From the NCBI GenBank assembly GCA_023444445.1, contig JAEXMK010000150.1:1-64000 (forward strand): a DNA stretch of 64,000 nt, read 5' to 3'. The notes below the pieces were generated by a model, which saw only the letters and a program-made list of their open reading frames with translations, made no database searches and had not been told where the DNA came from. The stretch is from Pseudomonadota bacterium. Lineage in GTDB: Bacteria; Pseudomonadota; Alphaproteobacteria; Rhizobiales; Rhizobiaceae. The position numbers and the translations under genes were made by a program. Positions 31,602 to 42,179 of this stretch are shown piece by piece (the first letter of the stretch is position 1; every line of letters starts with the position of its first letter).

Positions 31602-32461
31602 CAATGTTTCTCCATGTCCGCGATGATGAGCGAACGAAGGCTTTCATCCACCTCCGGCATCTTGCCGAACCACCGTTCGAAACCCGGTTTTGCTTGATGG
31701 AGCAACATGCCGAGCCCATCGACGGTGGCCATGCCCTGCTCTTCCGCCATGTGGAGGATCGGCGTTTTCAATGGTACGTAGACAATATCGGTCACGACCG
31801 CACTGGCGGCGAGCTGCGAAAAATCGAGATGCGGCGCCTCGGTTCCATCCATACCAAGCGACGTCGTATTTACGAACAGCCCGGCGCCCTGCATGACCTC
31901 CTGAAGCGCTTTTTGGGGATGGGAAAAGACCCGCGGGCCAAAACGGTCGGCCAGCTCGCGGGCACGCTCGACCGTGCGGTTCAGGACATGAATTTCCGCA
32001 ATTCCCCGGTCACGCAGCGATTGAATGACGGCACGGCTTGCCCCGCCGGCGCCAAAAACAACCGCCCGGTCGATCTTGTGCCAACCCGGATGCCGCTCAT
32101 CCAGGTTCGAGACAAAACCGTAACCATCGGTATTGGTAGCATGGAGTTTACCCTCCTTCATCCAGATCGTATTGGCGGCGCCGAGTTCTTCCGCCAGAGC
32201 ATCAGGACAATCCGCCAACTGGTACGCCGCTTCCTTGTGCGGAATGGTGACATTGCCGCCCACCGCTGTACCCGGCTTACCTTCTTTCAGCGTTGCAATG
32301 AAATTTGCGAAATCATCAGGAGAGACCTCAACGGCTTTGTAAGAACCGTCGATACCGAATTTTTTAAGCCAGTAGGAATGGATGATTGGCGACCGGGAAT
32401 GCTTGATGGGGTAACCGACAACGAAGGCATTTATGGTTAATGTTTCACGTGAATCAGCCAT
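31601..32461 (-). CDS. aroE: Shikimate dehydrogenase
   Basis: A 286-residue NADPH-dependent enzyme that reduces 3-dehydroshikimate in aromatic amino acid synthesis. Substrate-site motif HSRSPIIH, catalytic lysine in [10 protein letters not shown], and the NADP loop GAGGASRAV are all present. Start taken at MADSRETL, which overlaps the maf end by 8 bp. A parS site lies inside codons 3-8 and encodes the residues DSRET. The longer frame to 32587 lies in maf and is rejected. Confidence 0.95.
   Translation of the reverse strand: MADSRETLTINAFVVGYPIKHSRSPIIHSYWLKKFGIDGSYKAVEVSPDDFANFIATLKEGKPGTAVGGNVTIPHKEAAYQLADCPDALAEELGAANTIWMKEGKLHATNTDGYGFVSNLDERHPGWHKIDRAVVFGAGGASRAVIQSLRDRGIAEIHVLNRTVERARELADRFGPRVFSHPQKALQEVMQGAGLFVNTTSLGMDGTEAPHLDFSQLAASAVVTDIVYVPLKTPILHMAEEQGMATVDGLGMLLHQAKPGFERWFGKMPEVDESLRSLIIADMEKH
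32441..32456. other. parS site (15/16) inside the 5' end of aroE
   Basis: TGTTTCACGTGAATCA has a single mismatch to the palindromic parS consensus. It is 1.6 kb from the centre of the origin region, the nearest site. Its reverse complement is identical to the site at 38759. Confidence 0.85.
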
Positions 32462-33053
32462 CGATGACATCCAGGTCGCGCAGTTTCGATAAAAGGGGCA
32501 GAAGCGGCAGGCCGAGGATCGTGAAATAATCCCCTTCAATGGAAGTGAATAGCTGGATTCCTTCCCCCTCAAGCTGGTAGGCACCAACGCTGCTCAGGGC
32601 CTTTTCTCCCACCCGCTGCAGGTGGCGGGAAACGAACTCAGGGCTCAAGGTCCGAACGGCAAGCTCGGCGCTGGAAACGGTCTGCCACACCACCTCACGC
32701 TTTCGAACGAGAACGGCAGCACTGTTCAGACGATGAACTCTGCCGGATAATGACAATAGATGGGCTTCCGCTTCCGCCATGGATTTTGGCTTATGATAGA
32801 CGCGGGCGCCGAGCGCCATCGTCTGGTCGCAGCCGAGAACCAGTGCATCTGGATGAAGCACGCTCACCGCAAGTGCCTTGGCCCGGGCGAGCTCGAGTGC
32901 AACCTCTTCGGGGCTGGCGCCGTCTCGTTCCAGCTGCTCATCAAGCAAGCGCTCATCGATATCTGCGGGTATTGCCGAAAATGTCAGTCCCGCATTGCGC
33001 ATCAGCATCTGCCGGGATGCGCTGGACGATGCGAGGATCAACTCTTGTTTCAT
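32454..33053 (-). CDS. maf: Maf-family nucleotide pyrophosphatase
   Basis: A 199-residue Maf protein. The signature [13 protein letters not shown] at the N-terminus and GCDQTM in the middle form the nucleotide site. Family members hydrolyse non-canonical or canonical nucleoside triphosphates, chiefly dTTP/UTP or modified forms, and are linked to septum control. Start at [10 protein letters not shown]; the longer frame upstream lacks support. It precedes aroE, overlapping by 8 bp. Confidence 0.92.
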   Translation of the reverse strand: MKQELILASSSASRQMLMRNAGLTFSAIPADIDERLLDEQLERDGASPEEVALELARAKALAVSVLHPDALVLGCDQTMALGARVYHKPKSMAEAEAHLLSLSGRVHRLNSAAVLVRKREVVWQTVSSAELAVRTLSPEFVSRHLQRVGEKALSSVGAYQLEGEGIQLFTSIEGDYFTILGLPLLPLLSKLRDLDVIDG

Positions 33054-33084
33054 CGACTGTCTGCTCCTGATGATGCGGTCCGAA

Positions 33085-33906
33085 TTATCGCGTCCTTGAG
33101 CGAAGGGCAAGGATCGCCGCGGCCGTTTCCTCGATGGAACGGCGTGTGACGTCGATCAGAGGCCAGTTGTTGCGCGCACAGAGCGCGCGCGCATATTTCA
33201 GCTCCTCCATGATGGTGGCGCGATCCGTGTAACGGCCACTGTCAAATCCTCCGGTTGCGCCTAGCTCCCGGTTTTCACGAACCTGCGATATCCGGTCCGA
33301 GGTCGCGACGAGACCGACGATCAGAGGCCGGGTGGCGGCATAGAGGCTATCGGGCAAAGGCACGTTGGGAACCACCGGAATGTTGGCGGTCTTTATGCCC
33401 CGGTTGGCGAGATAGATACTGGTTGGTGTTTTTGACGTGCGGCTGATGCCGATGATGACGACATCCGCTTCGTCATAAGTTTCCGGCATCTGTCCGTCGT
33501 CATGATCCATGGCGAAATTGAGTGCTTCGATCCGCGCAAAATAATCGGCATTCAGGGCGTGTTGTGCCCCCACCCGCCGTCTCGAAGGCGCACCGAGATA
33601 GGTCTGGAAGATGCCGATGATGGGTTCAAGCACGTTGACGCAGGGCACGCCGATCGCGTGGCAGCGCAGGTCCAGGAATTCGGCAAGCTGCTGGTCAACG
33701 ATCGTATAAAGAACGATGCCTGGTTCCTTATCTATCAGATCGATGACCCGCGCGAGCTGTTTCTGATTGCGGATCATCGGATAGACATGTTCGACCGGCA
33801 TAGACGCGTGAAACTGCGCCGAGACGGCGCGGCCGGCCGACATGAGAGTCTCTCCCGTCGAGTCCGAAATCAGGTGCAGATGGAAGAAGCTTTTTTTGTT
33901 CTCCAC
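33085..33906 (-). CDS. ppsR: Pyruvate, phosphate dikinase / PEP synthase regulatory protein
   Basis: A 273-residue DUF299 protein, a bifunctional serine/threonine kinase and phosphorylase that switches PPDK or PEP synthase off and on with ADP and phosphate. The P-loop-like [11 protein letters not shown] is visible, as is the N-terminal [13 protein letters not shown]. Start is a GTG with GGGAGAG nine bases upstream. The longer frame to 34014 would run into the origin region and is rejected. It is the first gene left of oriC and heads the ppsR-maf-aroE-coaE-dnaQ run. Confidence 0.93.
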   Translation of the reverse strand: MENKKSFFHLHLISDSTGETLMSAGRAVSAQFHASMPVEHVYPMIRNQKQLARVIDLIDKEPGIVLYTIVDQQLAEFLDLRCHAIGVPCVNVLEPIIGIFQTYLGAPSRRRVGAQHALNADYFARIEALNFAMDHDDGQMPETYDEADVVIIGISRTSKTPTSIYLANRGIKTANIPVVPNVPLPDSLYAATRPLIVGLVATSDRISQVRENRELGATGGFDSGRYTDRATIMEELKYARALCARNNWPLIDVTRRSIEETAAAILALRSRTR

Positions 33907-33990
33907 GCTGTTTTTCTCTCCCTGTTGATAAACCGGGACAAGTCTTCGAATTGTCCGGCGGGCCGAACCGCGAGGTGAATAAAGTGGTGT

Positions 33991-33999
33991 TTTTCCACA
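33991..33999 (+). promoter_or_regulatory. DnaA box TTTTCCACA
   Basis: Matches the relaxed DnaA consensus TTWTNCACA exactly. Lies at the ppsR side of the origin region. Confidence 0.6.
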
Positions 34000-34079
34000 A
34001 TCCGCAAGTGGCATGTCTCGCCTTCGCTGCGCCTGTGAATTATTGGAATATCGCGGAACTGTTCAAAATTTTCCCCGGA

Positions 34080-34088
34080 TTATCCACA
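34080..34088 (+). promoter_or_regulatory. DnaA box TTATCCACA (perfect)
   Basis: Perfect strong DnaA box, central in the origin region, same orientation as hemE. Confidence 0.8.
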
Positions 34089-34153
34089 GATAAGTCAATC
34101 TGCGGCGTAGAAACAAGGCATTGAAATCATTTGTTTAATTACTGTTACCCTGG

Positions 34154-34162
34154 TTATCCTCA
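34154..34162 (+). promoter_or_regulatory. DnaA box TTATCCTCA (8/9)
   Basis: One mismatch to TTATCCACA, same orientation, 74 bases after the perfect box. Confidence 0.5.
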
Positions 34163-34314
34163 AATATCCGTCTGATCAATTTCCTTAGGCACGGTTGATA
34201 TATGCCGACTGCGGCATTTCGACTGAACTGATTTTAATCCTTGCTACCCACAGACTCTAAGAAATAGAAAATCTTTTAAATCTCTTTGATTTTATTTTTT
34301 AGAAGCTGGGTGCC

Positions 34315-35349
34315 ATGAGCGAACGCAAGGTTATGACTGTTTTGAACGGGAAGACGGTCACACCGCCGCCCATATGGCTGATGCGTCAGGCTGGGCGTTA
34401 TCTTCCGGAGTATCGGGAAACGCGGAAGAGTGCCGGAAGTTTCCTGGATCTCTGTTATAATCCCGAGCTGGCGAGTGAAGTGACGCTTCAGCCCATTCGC
34501 CGCTTCGGGTTGGATGCAGCCATTCTCTTTTCCGACATTCTTGTCATCCCAGACGCGCTTCAACGCAATGTTTCCTTCAGCGAAGGCAAAGGTCCGGCCA
34601 TGGACCCGATTGATGTAAGCGGTATCGAAAAGCTCGATGCGTCTGATGTCATGGCGCATCTTTCGCCTGTCTTCGAAACGGTGTCGCGTCTGCGCAGCAC
34701 ATTGCCCGATGAAACGACGCTTCTTGGCTTTTGTGGTGCGCCCTGGACGGTTGCGACCTATATGATCGCGGGCCACGGAACGCCTGATCAGGCACCGGCG
34801 CGGCTGTTTGGTTATCAGGAGCCGGCCGCCATGGAAAAACTGCTGGCTTTCCTAGCTGATGTCTCTGCCGATTATCTCGTCCAGCAGATCGATGCGGGCG
34901 CCGACGCGGTTCAGATATTCGATTCCTGGGCCGGCGTGCTCGGCGAAAAGGAATTCGAGGAATATGCGATCAAGCCGGTCGCCCGCATCATCGCGTCTGT
35001 CCGCGCTCGCCGTCCTTCGGCAAAGATCATCGCTTTCGCCAAGGGAGCCGGTTATCTGCTCAAGGATTATCGCCGCAAGACGGGTGCTGATGCCATTGGC
35101 CTCGATTGGTCTGTGCCGCTGAGTTTCGCCAGGGATCTGCAGAAGGAAGGCCCGGTGCAGGGCAATCTCGACCCGATGTTGATGGTGGCGGGCGGCAAGG
35201 CGTTGCAGGATGGTATCGATGCCGTGCTGCAGGCGCTTGGGCAGGGTCCGCTGATCTTCAATCTCGGCCACGGCATCACCCCGCAGGCAGACCCGGAAAA
35301 CGTCACCCGGCTGGTGCAGCGGGTCCGCACGGTTGGAGGTGCCGGATGA
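34315..35349 (+). CDS. hemE: Uroporphyrinogen decarboxylase
   Basis: A 344-residue enzyme that removes four carboxyl groups from uroporphyrinogen III in haem synthesis. The signatures [16 protein letters not shown] and [13 protein letters not shown] are the two family patterns. It is the first gene right of the origin, as in Caulobacter, and its stop overlaps hemJ (ATGA). The AT-rich stretch before it could serve both promoter and origin. Confidence 0.97.
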   Translation: MSERKVMTVLNGKTVTPPPIWLMRQAGRYLPEYRETRKSAGSFLDLCYNPELASEVTLQPIRRFGLDAAILFSDILVIPDALQRNVSFSEGKGPAMDPIDVSGIEKLDASDVMAHLSPVFETVSRLRSTLPDETTLLGFCGAPWTVATYMIAGHGTPDQAPARLFGYQEPAAMEKLLAFLADVSADYLVQQIDAGADAVQIFDSWAGVLGEKEFEEYAIKPVARIIASVRARRPSAKIIAFAKGAGYLLKDYRRKTGADAIGLDWSVPLSFARDLQKEGPVQGNLDPMLMVAGGKALQDGIDAVLQALGQGPLIFNLGHGITPQADPENVTRLVQRVRTVGGAG

Positions 35350-35891
35350 ACGAGGAAAAACAAACCTCGGCGCGTTCTGGAAACAAAGCGGCTTTGCGGG
35401 CGGGTATCGCACTCGGTGTTTTTGCCGCTTTCATTGGGTTGCTGTTTTACGCCGATCCGGCCGACCTCTATCTCTGGATCAAGGCGCTGCATATCATCGC
35501 AGTGATTTCGTGGATGGCCGCGATTTTTTATCTGCCGCGGCTTTTTATCTATCACACGGATGCGCCTGTAGGCTCGCAGCAATCAGAAACCTTCAAGGTG
35601 ATGGAGCAGCGACTGATCAAGGTGATCATGAACCCGGCGATGATGATCTCCTGGACACTGGGGCTTTATCTCGCATGGTCGGTTTATGGTTTTTCCGGCG
35701 GCTGGCTGCATGCGAAAATTGGGCTGGTCGTGCTTATGACCGCCGCGCATGTTTACTTCAGCCGCAGCGCGAAACGTTTTGCGCGGGATGAAAATACCAG
35801 GCCGGCCCGTCACTGGCGGTTGATGAACGAAGTTCCGACCGTCCTGATGATCCTGATTGTCATACTTGTGGTTGTGAAACCCTTTGGTTAA
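35346..35891 (+). CDS. hemJ: Protoporphyrinogen oxidase HemJ
   Basis: A 181-residue membrane protein with four or so predicted helices and the conserved [13 protein letters not shown] segment, whose histidine is needed in HemJ proteins. It oxidises protoporphyrinogen IX, the penultimate haem step, in organisms lacking HemG and HemY. The start is the ATG overlapping the hemE stop. Its adjacency to hemE supports the function. The longer frame from 35106 lies inside hemE and is not used. Confidence 0.92.
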   Translation: MNEEKQTSARSGNKAALRAGIALGVFAAFIGLLFYADPADLYLWIKALHIIAVISWMAAIFYLPRLFIYHTDAPVGSQQSETFKVMEQRLIKVIMNPAMMISWTLGLYLAWSVYGFSGGWLHAKIGLVVLMTAAHVYFSRSAKRFARDENTRPARHWRLMNEVPTVLMILIVILVVVKPFG

Positions 35892-36077
35892 GACGGTGCG
35901 ACGATAAATTTCGCGGAATTCGTGCTTTCCTCTTGCAGCCGCCGTGTTCAATCGCTATTTTCAGGCCACTCATCTTCGTGGCATGTGAATTATTCAGTCA
36001 TCTGCGGTTTCTCCCACAGCATCTGATTCGCGAACACGCCCTCCCCCGACATTACATTATCAAACGGTCTTCCCTTC

Positions 36078-37343
36078 ATGGCTGAAATGAAGCTTCAGGA
36101 ACTTAAGAGCAAATCGCCTACCGACTTGCTGACTTTTGCCGAATCCCTGGAAGTTGAAAATGCGAGCACCATGCGCAAGCAGGAGCTCATGTTCGCAATC
36201 CTCAAGGTTCTCGCGAGCCAGGACATCGAAATCATCGGCGAAGGCGTCGTTGAAGTCCTGCAGGACGGGTTCGGGTTCCTGCGTTCTGCAAACGCAAATT
36301 ATCTGCCCGGTCCGGATGATATCTATATCTCGCCCTCGCAGATCCGCCGCTTCTCGTTGAAGACCGGTGACACTGTTGAAGGGCCGATCCGCGGTCCGAA
36401 GGAAGGCGAACGCTACTTCGCGCTTCTCAAGGTCAATACGATCAATTTCGACGACCCGGAAAAGATTCGCCATAAGGTACATTTCGACAATCTGACACCG
36501 CTCTACCCCAATGAGCGCTTCAAGATGGAACTGGATGTTCCGACATCGAAGGACCTGTCCTCACGCGTCATCGATCTCGTTGCGCCGCTCGGCAAGGGCC
36601 AGCGCGGACTGATCGTGGCGCCGCCGCGCACCGGTAAAACGGTTCTGCTGCAAAACATCGCCCATTCCATCACGGCGAACCATCCGGAATGCTACCTGAT
36701 CGTTCTCCTGATCGATGAGCGTCCGGAAGAAGTGACAGACATGCAGCGTTCGGTGAAGGGTGAGGTTGTGTCCTCCACCTTTGACGAACCGGCTGTACGC
36801 CACGTCCAGGTCGCCGAAATGGTCATCGAAAAGGCGAAGCGTCTGGTCGAGCATGGCCGTGACGTTGTCATTCTGCTCGATTCTATCACGCGTCTTGGCC
36901 GCGCCTATAACACGGTCGTTCCCTCCTCCGGTAAGGTTCTGACCGGTGGTGTGGATGCCAACGCCCTGCAGCGCCCGAAGCGCTTCTTTGGTGCAGCGCG
37001 TAACATCGAAGAAGGTGGCTCGCTGACGATCATTGCGACGGCGCTTATCGATACGGGCAGCCGTATGGATGAAGTTATCTTCGAAGAGTTCAAGGGTACC
37101 GGTAACTCGGAAATCGTGCTTGACCGCAAGGTTGCCGACAAGCGTATCTTCCCGGCGCTGGATATTCTGAAATCCGGTACGCGTAAGGAGGACCTGCTGG
37201 TGCCGCGTCAGGACCTGCAGAAGATCTTCGTTCTTCGCCGCATTCTCGCACCGATGGGAACGATGGACGCCATCGAATTCCTGATCGACAAGCTGAAGCA
37301 GACCAAGAACAATTCGGATTTCTTCGAATCGATGAATACCTGA
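36078..37343 (+). CDS. rho: Transcription termination factor Rho
   Basis: A 421-residue hexameric RNA-dependent helicase. The N-terminal RNA-binding domain includes [15 protein letters not shown]. The ATPase domain has Walker [15 protein letters not shown], the Q-loop/R-loop region and [13 protein letters not shown]. Full length with no unusual insertion. The 186-bp leader before it has no gene. Rho is often autoregulated there, but I see no definite signal. Confidence 0.97.
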   Translation: MAEMKLQELKSKSPTDLLTFAESLEVENASTMRKQELMFAILKVLASQDIEIIGEGVVEVLQDGFGFLRSANANYLPGPDDIYISPSQIRRFSLKTGDTVEGPIRGPKEGERYFALLKVNTINFDDPEKIRHKVHFDNLTPLYPNERFKMELDVPTSKDLSSRVIDLVAPLGKGQRGLIVAPPRTGKTVLLQNIAHSITANHPECYLIVLLIDERPEEVTDMQRSVKGEVVSSTFDEPAVRHVQVAEMVIEKAKRLVEHGRDVVILLDSITRLGRAYNTVVPSSGKVLTGGVDANALQRPKRFFGAARNIEEGGSLTIIATALIDTGSRMDEVIFEEFKGTGNSEIVLDRKVADKRIFPALDILKSGTRKEDLLVPRQDLQKIFVLRRILAPMGTMDAIEFLIDKLKQTKNNSDFFESMNT

Positions 37344-37378
37344 TCCGAACTTTATCCGGATTCATCATGAGAGCTTTA

Positions 37379-37412
37379 AAGCCGTATCCGTTCATTCGGG
37401 TGCGGCTTGACT
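37379..37412 (+). terminator. Probable terminator after rho
   Basis: A 12-bp stem (37379-37390 with 37397-37408, two G-T pairs) with a 6-base loop. The tail GACTGTTTT is only moderately T-rich, so read-through into mnmE is possible. Confidence 0.55.
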
Positions 37413-37432
37413 GTTTTAAACCGAGGTGACGG

Positions 37433-38761
37433 ATGCCAGCTTCTGCAGATACGATTTATGCACTGTCCAGTGGTGCGCTACCGGCGGGTGTCGCAGTTCT
37501 TCGAGTGAGCGGCGCGAACGCTTTCGATGTCATGAAGACGCTGACGGGCAAGGATCTTCCTTCACCAAGACGAGCGAGCCTTTGTTCGATTCGGAATCGA
37601 AACAATGAGATTATCGACCAGGCGCTGGTGTTGGTCTTTCCGGCGCCAAACTCCTTCACCGGCGAAGATTGCGTCGAAATTCACTGCCACGGCAGCCGCG
37701 CAGTTGTAGCTTCCATTTTTGCGGAGCTTGAAAATCTTGAAGGACTGCGGCCTGCGGAGGCCGGTGAGTTTTCCCGTAGAGCCTTTGAAAATGGCAAGTT
37801 GGACCTGCTTGAGGTCGAAGGCCTGGCTGATCTGTTGCAGGCGGAAACGGAGATGCAACGGCGGTTGGCGGTCGAACAAAGCAGTGGCCAGCTCTCGGCT
37901 CTCTATGATGGCTGGGCCAATCGCCTGACGCGTGCTCGGGCCTTGATAGAGGCTGAACTGGATTTTGCCGACGAGGAGGACGTGCCGGATTCGGTTGCTA
38001 GTCGCGTCTGGGAAGCGATGGTGGAACTGAGGGGTGAGATCACCAGTCATCTTCAAGGTGGTGGCAGCGGTGAAATCATTCGCGATGGTTTCAAAGTGGC
38101 GCTTGTGGGTGAACCGAATGCGGGCAAATCGACGCTGCTTAATGCGTTGAGCGGGCGGGATGTGGCGATCGTTACCGACGTTGCGGGCACGACCAGGGAT
38201 GTCTTAAGCGTCGACATCAATCTGGATGGATATCTGGTCCGACTATTCGATACCGCAGGAATCCGGGAAACACAGGATGTGGTGGAGCAGGAAGGTGTGC
38301 GGCGTGCGGTTCTGACTGCGGAGACCGCAGACCTTATTCTGTTGTTGCAGGATAATGATTCGACTCCGAAACAATCTGTTGGCACTTTTGATAACCAGAG
38401 CTTCTTGCGAGTGAGGACAAAAACCGCAATTCATTCACGCGCGTCTGGGGATGAGTTTGATCTGTCGGTTTCTGCAAAAGAGGGTATCGGCCTCGTCGAA
38501 TTGCGCACAGTCCTTAAGCGAGAGATAGAAAAACGCGTTGGTGCCGGTCAAACACTTGTTCCGGCGCGTGCTCGCCATAAAAAACGACTTGAAGAGACGT
38601 TGAACTATGTTAGTGATGCGCTCGATTCCGAGATCCTGGACCTTGCGATAAGGTCGGAATATCTAAGGCTCGCCGCCACATCGCTTGGACGGATCACTGG
38701 TCGAGTTGACGTTGAAGATTTGCTCGGCGTGATCTTCACGGAATTCTGCATAGGAAAATGA
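37433..38761 (+). CDS. mnmE: tRNA modification GTPase MnmE
   Basis: A 442-residue MnmE. With MnmG it makes the cmnm5 modification of wobble uridine in tRNA. The N-terminal folate-binding domain, G domain and C-terminal CIGK are present. G1 is GEPNAGKST and G3 is DTAGIRE. The G4 motif is unusual: the expected (N/T)KxD reads TKTA (residues 329-332), with alanine in place of the guanine-specifying aspartate, while the G5-like SAKEG is intact. The ribosome site GAGGTG precedes the ATG. The stop overlaps a parS site. Confidence 0.94.
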   Translation: MPASADTIYALSSGALPAGVAVLRVSGANAFDVMKTLTGKDLPSPRRASLCSIRNRNNEIIDQALVLVFPAPNSFTGEDCVEIHCHGSRAVVASIFAELENLEGLRPAEAGEFSRRAFENGKLDLLEVEGLADLLQAETEMQRRLAVEQSSGQLSALYDGWANRLTRARALIEAELDFADEEDVPDSVASRVWEAMVELRGEITSHLQGGGSGEIIRDGFKVALVGEPNAGKSTLLNALSGRDVAIVTDVAGTTRDVLSVDINLDGYLVRLFDTAGIRETQDVVEQEGVRRAVLTAETADLILLLQDNDSTPKQSVGTFDNQSFLRVRTKTAIHSRASGDEFDLSVSAKEGIGLVELRTVLKREIEKRVGAGQTLVPARARHKKRLEETLNYVSDALDSEILDLAIRSEYLRLAATSLGRITGRVDVEDLLGVIFTEFCIGK

Positions 38762-38774
38762 TTCACGTGAAACA
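38759..38774. other. parS site (15/16) at the mnmE stop
   Basis: TGATTCACGTGAAACA has one mismatch to consensus. Its first three bases are the mnmE stop codon. It lies 4.7 kb from the origin centre, between mnmE and mnmG. Confidence 0.85.
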
Positions 38775-38823
38775 TCGGCACCCTCTACGGTGATGTCGAT
38801 GCATAAGAACAGGGCGCAGAAAT

Positions 38824-40707
38824 ATGCACCAGTCATTCGATGTCGTCGTTATTGGTGGTGGTCATGCCGGCAGTGAAGCTGCCGCCGCGGCCGCAAGGCA
38901 CGGTGCAAAAACCGCTCTTGTTACCCATAAGCGCGAGACAATTGGTGTCATGTCCTGTAATCCCGCTATTGGTGGCCTTGGAAAGGGTCATCTTGTTCGC
39001 GAGATCGACGCTCTCGACGGATTGATGGGCAGAGTTGCCGACGCCGCCGGTATTCAGTTCCGCATGCTCAATCGGAAAAAGGGCCCAGCGGTTCGGGGCC
39101 CGCGCACGCAGGCTGATCGGCGGCTCTATCGCGAGGCGATGCACCGGGAAATCGATGCGATTGATAATCTGACAATTATCGAGGGCGATGCTTTCGATAT
39201 TGAAATGGAAAATAATCGTGTCGCTGCGGTCGTCATGAAAAATGGTAGCCGAATTCACTGTGGCTCCGTGGTGCTCACGAGCGGAACTTTTCTCCGAGGC
39301 CTTATCCATATCGGTTCCGAGAAGATCCCAGCCGGTCGTGTTGGCGAAAACCCCTCTCTCGGCCTTTACGATACGCTATCGCGGCTTGGACTCGTGATGG
39401 GTCGGCTTAAAACCGGCACCCCTGCCCGGTTAGATGGGCGTAGCATCGACTGGAGCGCTGTGGACCGACAAGCTGCCGATGAGGATCCAGTTCCATTTTC
39501 ATTTATGACGGACCAAATCCTTAATCCGCAAGTTGAATGCGGCGTGACCCGCACGACCCCGGCCGGTCACAAGATTATCACTGATAATATTCATCTATCC
39601 GCCATGTATTCCGGACAGATCGAAGGGGTTGGTCCGCGTTATTGCCCATCAATTGAGGATAAGATTACCCGTTTTGGTGAAAGGGACGGCCACCAAATAT
39701 TTCTGGAACCGGAAGGCCTCGATGATCATACCATTTATCCCAATGGTATCTCGACCTCCCTGCCCGCTTCTGTTCAGGAGCAATTTATCCGGACGATACC
39801 AGGCCTTGAGCAGGTCATGATACTTCAGCCGGGTTATGCAATCGAATATGATTATGTCGATCCCCGCGAACTAAAACCCTCTCTTGAATGCCGCAAGATC
39901 CCAGGGCTGTTTCTGGCTGGACAGATCAACGGCACAACGGGTTATGAAGAGGCGGGCGCTCAGGGTCTTGTCGCGGGCTTGAATGCCTCGCTCTACGCTG
40001 GCGATGCAGATCCGCTTCATTTCAGCCGAACGGAATCCTATATCGGCGTGATGATCGATGATCTGACATCAAAAGGCGTCAGTGAGCCTTACCGCATGTT
40101 TACGTCACGGGCAGAATATCGTCTTTCCCTTCGCGTGGATAACGCCGATCTCCGGCTTACGCCCATTGCCCAAAAGGCTGGTATCCTCGGTCTTGCGCGC
40201 CAGCAGCGCTTTGCAAGTTTTCTCTCCGATCTCGATCATGGTCGCGCGCTAATGAAGGAACTCTCCATCAGCCCGTCGCAGGCTGCCAAGCAAGGCCTGA
40301 AACTTAATCAGGATGGTCAGCGTCGATCCGTCTATGAGCTGCTTGCATATCCTGATATGACCTTCCAAGCGCTGGCAGAACATTGGCCTGAACTTAACGC
40401 GCTGAATGTTAAGGTCGCCGAAGTGCTGCAGATTGAAGCGAGTTACGCTGTCTATATGCAGCGGCAAAGCGCTGATATTAACGATATCAAACGGGATGAA
40501 GACAGAAAAATTCCTGAGGATTTCGATTTTCAGAGCCTATCAGGTCTTTCCAATGAGCTTAAACAAAAGTTGGAAAAAGCCCGACCCGATAATATTGCAC
40601 AGGCCGCCCGTGTTGACGGCATGACGCCGGCTGCTATATCGCTGCTGCTCGCACTTCTGCGGAAAAGTACCGCAACGCGAAGTGAACAATTTCGCATGCA
40701 CCAATAG
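38824..40707 (+). CDS. mnmG: tRNA uridine-5-carboxymethylaminomethyl modification enzyme MnmG
   Basis: A 627-residue FAD enzyme (old name GidA), partner of MnmE. The dinucleotide-binding loop is [13 protein letters not shown]. The two family signatures [11 protein letters not shown] and [17 protein letters not shown] are intact, along with the cysteine in MSCNPAIGG. It lies between mnmE and rsmG, as in most proteobacterial origin regions. Confidence 0.97.
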   Translation: MHQSFDVVVIGGGHAGSEAAAAAARHGAKTALVTHKRETIGVMSCNPAIGGLGKGHLVREIDALDGLMGRVADAAGIQFRMLNRKKGPAVRGPRTQADRRLYREAMHREIDAIDNLTIIEGDAFDIEMENNRVAAVVMKNGSRIHCGSVVLTSGTFLRGLIHIGSEKIPAGRVGENPSLGLYDTLSRLGLVMGRLKTGTPARLDGRSIDWSAVDRQAADEDPVPFSFMTDQILNPQVECGVTRTTPAGHKIITDNIHLSAMYSGQIEGVGPRYCPSIEDKITRFGERDGHQIFLEPEGLDDHTIYPNGISTSLPASVQEQFIRTIPGLEQVMILQPGYAIEYDYVDPRELKPSLECRKIPGLFLAGQINGTTGYEEAGAQGLVAGLNASLYAGDADPLHFSRTESYIGVMIDDLTSKGVSEPYRMFTSRAEYRLSLRVDNADLRLTPIAQKAGILGLARQQRFASFLSDLDHGRALMKELSISPSQAAKQGLKLNQDGQRRSVYELLAYPDMTFQALAEHWPELNALNVKVAEVLQIEASYAVYMQRQSADINDIKRDEDRKIPEDFDFQSLSGLSNELKQKLEKARPDNIAQAARVDGMTPAAISLLLALLRKSTATRSEQFRMHQ

Positions 40708-40718
40708 CGAGTCGGAGT

Positions 40719-41336
40719 ATGAAGATAAACGGCCAGAGTGTTTCACGTGAAACACAGGAGAGGCTCGAACATTTTGTAGAGCTTTTCAAGAAGTGGAATA
40801 GGACCACAAATCTGGTAGCGCCCTCTACGCTCACCGAGCTCTGGAGCCGCCACGTTGCCGATAGCGCGCAAATCTTCCAGCTCTCGCCCCAACCCAAAAA
40901 ATGGATTGATCTCGGTAGTGGCGGTGGCTTTCCCGGCGTCATCACAGCGATCTTTCTGACCGAACTTGGCGATGGCTGGGTCAATCTGGTCGAAAGCAAC
41001 AATAAAAAGGCTGCATTTTTACGAATCGCACTGAAGGAAACCGGTGCCAGAGGTGCGGTTCATCCGGTCAGAATCGAGACGGCATCTGAAATCATAAGGA
41101 CTTGTGATGCTGTTTCGGCGCGTGCTCTTGCTGAGCTGGATCTACTTTTCGAGTACATCCGTCCCTGGGCGCAGAATAATCCCCATCTCAAGGCGTATTT
41201 TAATAAAGGCCGGGATTATGAGTCCGAAGTGCAGAAAGCGCATGGTCGCTGGCAGTTTGATCTGGTAAAACATCGGAGTGCTATTGAGGCAGATTCTGTT
41301 GTTCTTGAAATCAGCAACCTCGTTTTGAGGCGCTGA
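40719..41336 (+). CDS. rsmG: 16S rRNA (guanine-527-N7)-methyltransferase RsmG
   Basis: A 205-residue SAM-dependent methyltransferase (GidB) acting on 16S rRNA G527; loss gives low-level streptomycin resistance in other bacteria. The SAM motif is [13 protein letters not shown]. The start lies 11 bp after mnmG. A perfect parS lies in codons 7-12 and encodes VSRET, so this part of the protein is under DNA-site constraint. Confidence 0.95.
   Translation: MKINGQSVSRETQERLEHFVELFKKWNRTTNLVAPSTLTELWSRHVADSAQIFQLSPQPKKWIDLGSGGGFPGVITAIFLTELGDGWVNLVESNNKKAAFLRIALKETGARGAVHPVRIETASEIIRTCDAVSARALAELDLLFEYIRPWAQNNPHLKAYFNKGRDYESEVQKAHGRWQFDLVKHRSAIEADSVVLEISNLVLRR
40739..40754. other. parS site (16/16), inside rsmG
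   Basis: TGTTTCACGTGAAACA, a perfect palindromic parS, only 0.6 kb upstream of parA. It is the likely main nucleation site for ParB. Confidence 0.95.
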
Positions 41337-41355
41337 CAAGCTGGCCAGGTGCGGC

Positions 41356-42150
41356 ATGACCTTTGAAAAAAACCGAATTATCGCAGTTGCAAACCAGAAA
41401 GGCGGCGTTGGCAAGACAACAACGGCTATCAATCTGGCGACCGCGCTAGCGGCTATCGGTGAGCGCGTGCTGATCGTGGACCTGGACCCGCAGGGTAATG
41501 CGAGTACTGGCCTTGGCATTGACCGCAAAGAGCGTAAGCTTTCGTCCTATGATCTTCTGGTAGGAGAACATGGCGTTGCGGAAGTTGCTGTTCCCACAGC
41601 GGTTCCCAATCTCGATATCGTCCCTTCCACAATGGATTTGCTCGGCTTCGAGATGCAGGTCGCAACTGTAGCCAATCGTGTTTTCCTTTTGCGTGCAGCG
41701 ATGGAAACACAGGAGGCCAAGAGCTATTCTTATATTCTCGTCGATTGCCCGCCCTCTTTCAATCTCTTGACGATGAACGCGATGACGGCTGCGCATTCCG
41801 TGCTGGTGCCGCTGCAATGTGAGTTCTTTGCCCTGGAAGGTTTGAGCCAGCTGCTGGATACGGTCAGCCAGATACGTGGTTCAGTCAATCCACAGCTCGA
41901 TATTCAGGGCATCGTTTTAACGATGTTCGATGCGCGTAACAATCTTGCGCAGCAGGTCGTTTCGGACGTGCGTACGCATCTTGGAGAAAAGGTTTACCAT
42001 ACCCTTATTCCGCGGAATGTCCGGGTTTCGGAAGCGCCGTCCTATGGTAAACCGGCAATCCTCTATGATCTGAAATGTGCCGGCAGCCAGGCCTATTTGC
42101 AGTTGGCATCCGAAGTGATCCAGAGAGAGCGTCTGCGCAAAGCTGCCTGA
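41356..42150 (+). CDS. parA: Chromosome partitioning ATPase ParA
   Basis: A 264-residue Walker-type ATPase with the deviant P-loop KGGVGKTTTAINLA and the VDLDPQGNAS motif. It forms a gradient on the nucleoid that pulls the ParB-parS complex to the new pole. 20 bp after rsmG and 30 bp before parB, so co-transcribed with parB. Chromosomal type, without the HTH extension of large plasmid ParA proteins. Confidence 0.97.
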   Translation: MTFEKNRIIAVANQKGGVGKTTTAINLATALAAIGERVLIVDLDPQGNASTGLGIDRKERKLSSYDLLVGEHGVAEVAVPTAVPNLDIVPSTMDLLGFEMQVATVANRVFLLRAAMETQEAKSYSYILVDCPPSFNLLTMNAMTAAHSVLVPLQCEFFALEGLSQLLDTVSQIRGSVNPQLDIQGIVLTMFDARNNLAQQVVSDVRTHLGEKVYHTLIPRNVRVSEAPSYGKPAILYDLKCAGSQAYLQLASEVIQRERLRKAA

Positions 42151-42179
42151 CACTTGCGGACTGTATGGAGTAATATCTT

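Larger units (their letters stand above)
33907..34314. other. oriC: Chromosomal replication origin region (oriC)
   Basis: A 408-base gene-free stretch between divergent ppsR and hemE, the position of the origin in Caulobacter and in rhizobia. It contains a perfect DnaA box at 34080, further boxes at 33991 and 34154, weaker ones at 33923 (minus strand, TTATCAACA) and 34244 (CTACCCACA), and a GANTC (CcrM) site at 34253. An AT-rich tract at about 34253-34303 next to hemE is a candidate unwinding element. AATCATTTGTTTA at 34125 is one base off an IHF site. Genes on both sides read away from it, and parAB and six parS-like sites surround it. No gene is seen inside. Confidence 0.85.

Noticed and set aside
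33907..34014. N-terminal extension of ppsR to 34014
   Set aside because: It would run through a DnaA box, has no ribosome site and no resemblance to the family. The GTG at 33906 has a good site.
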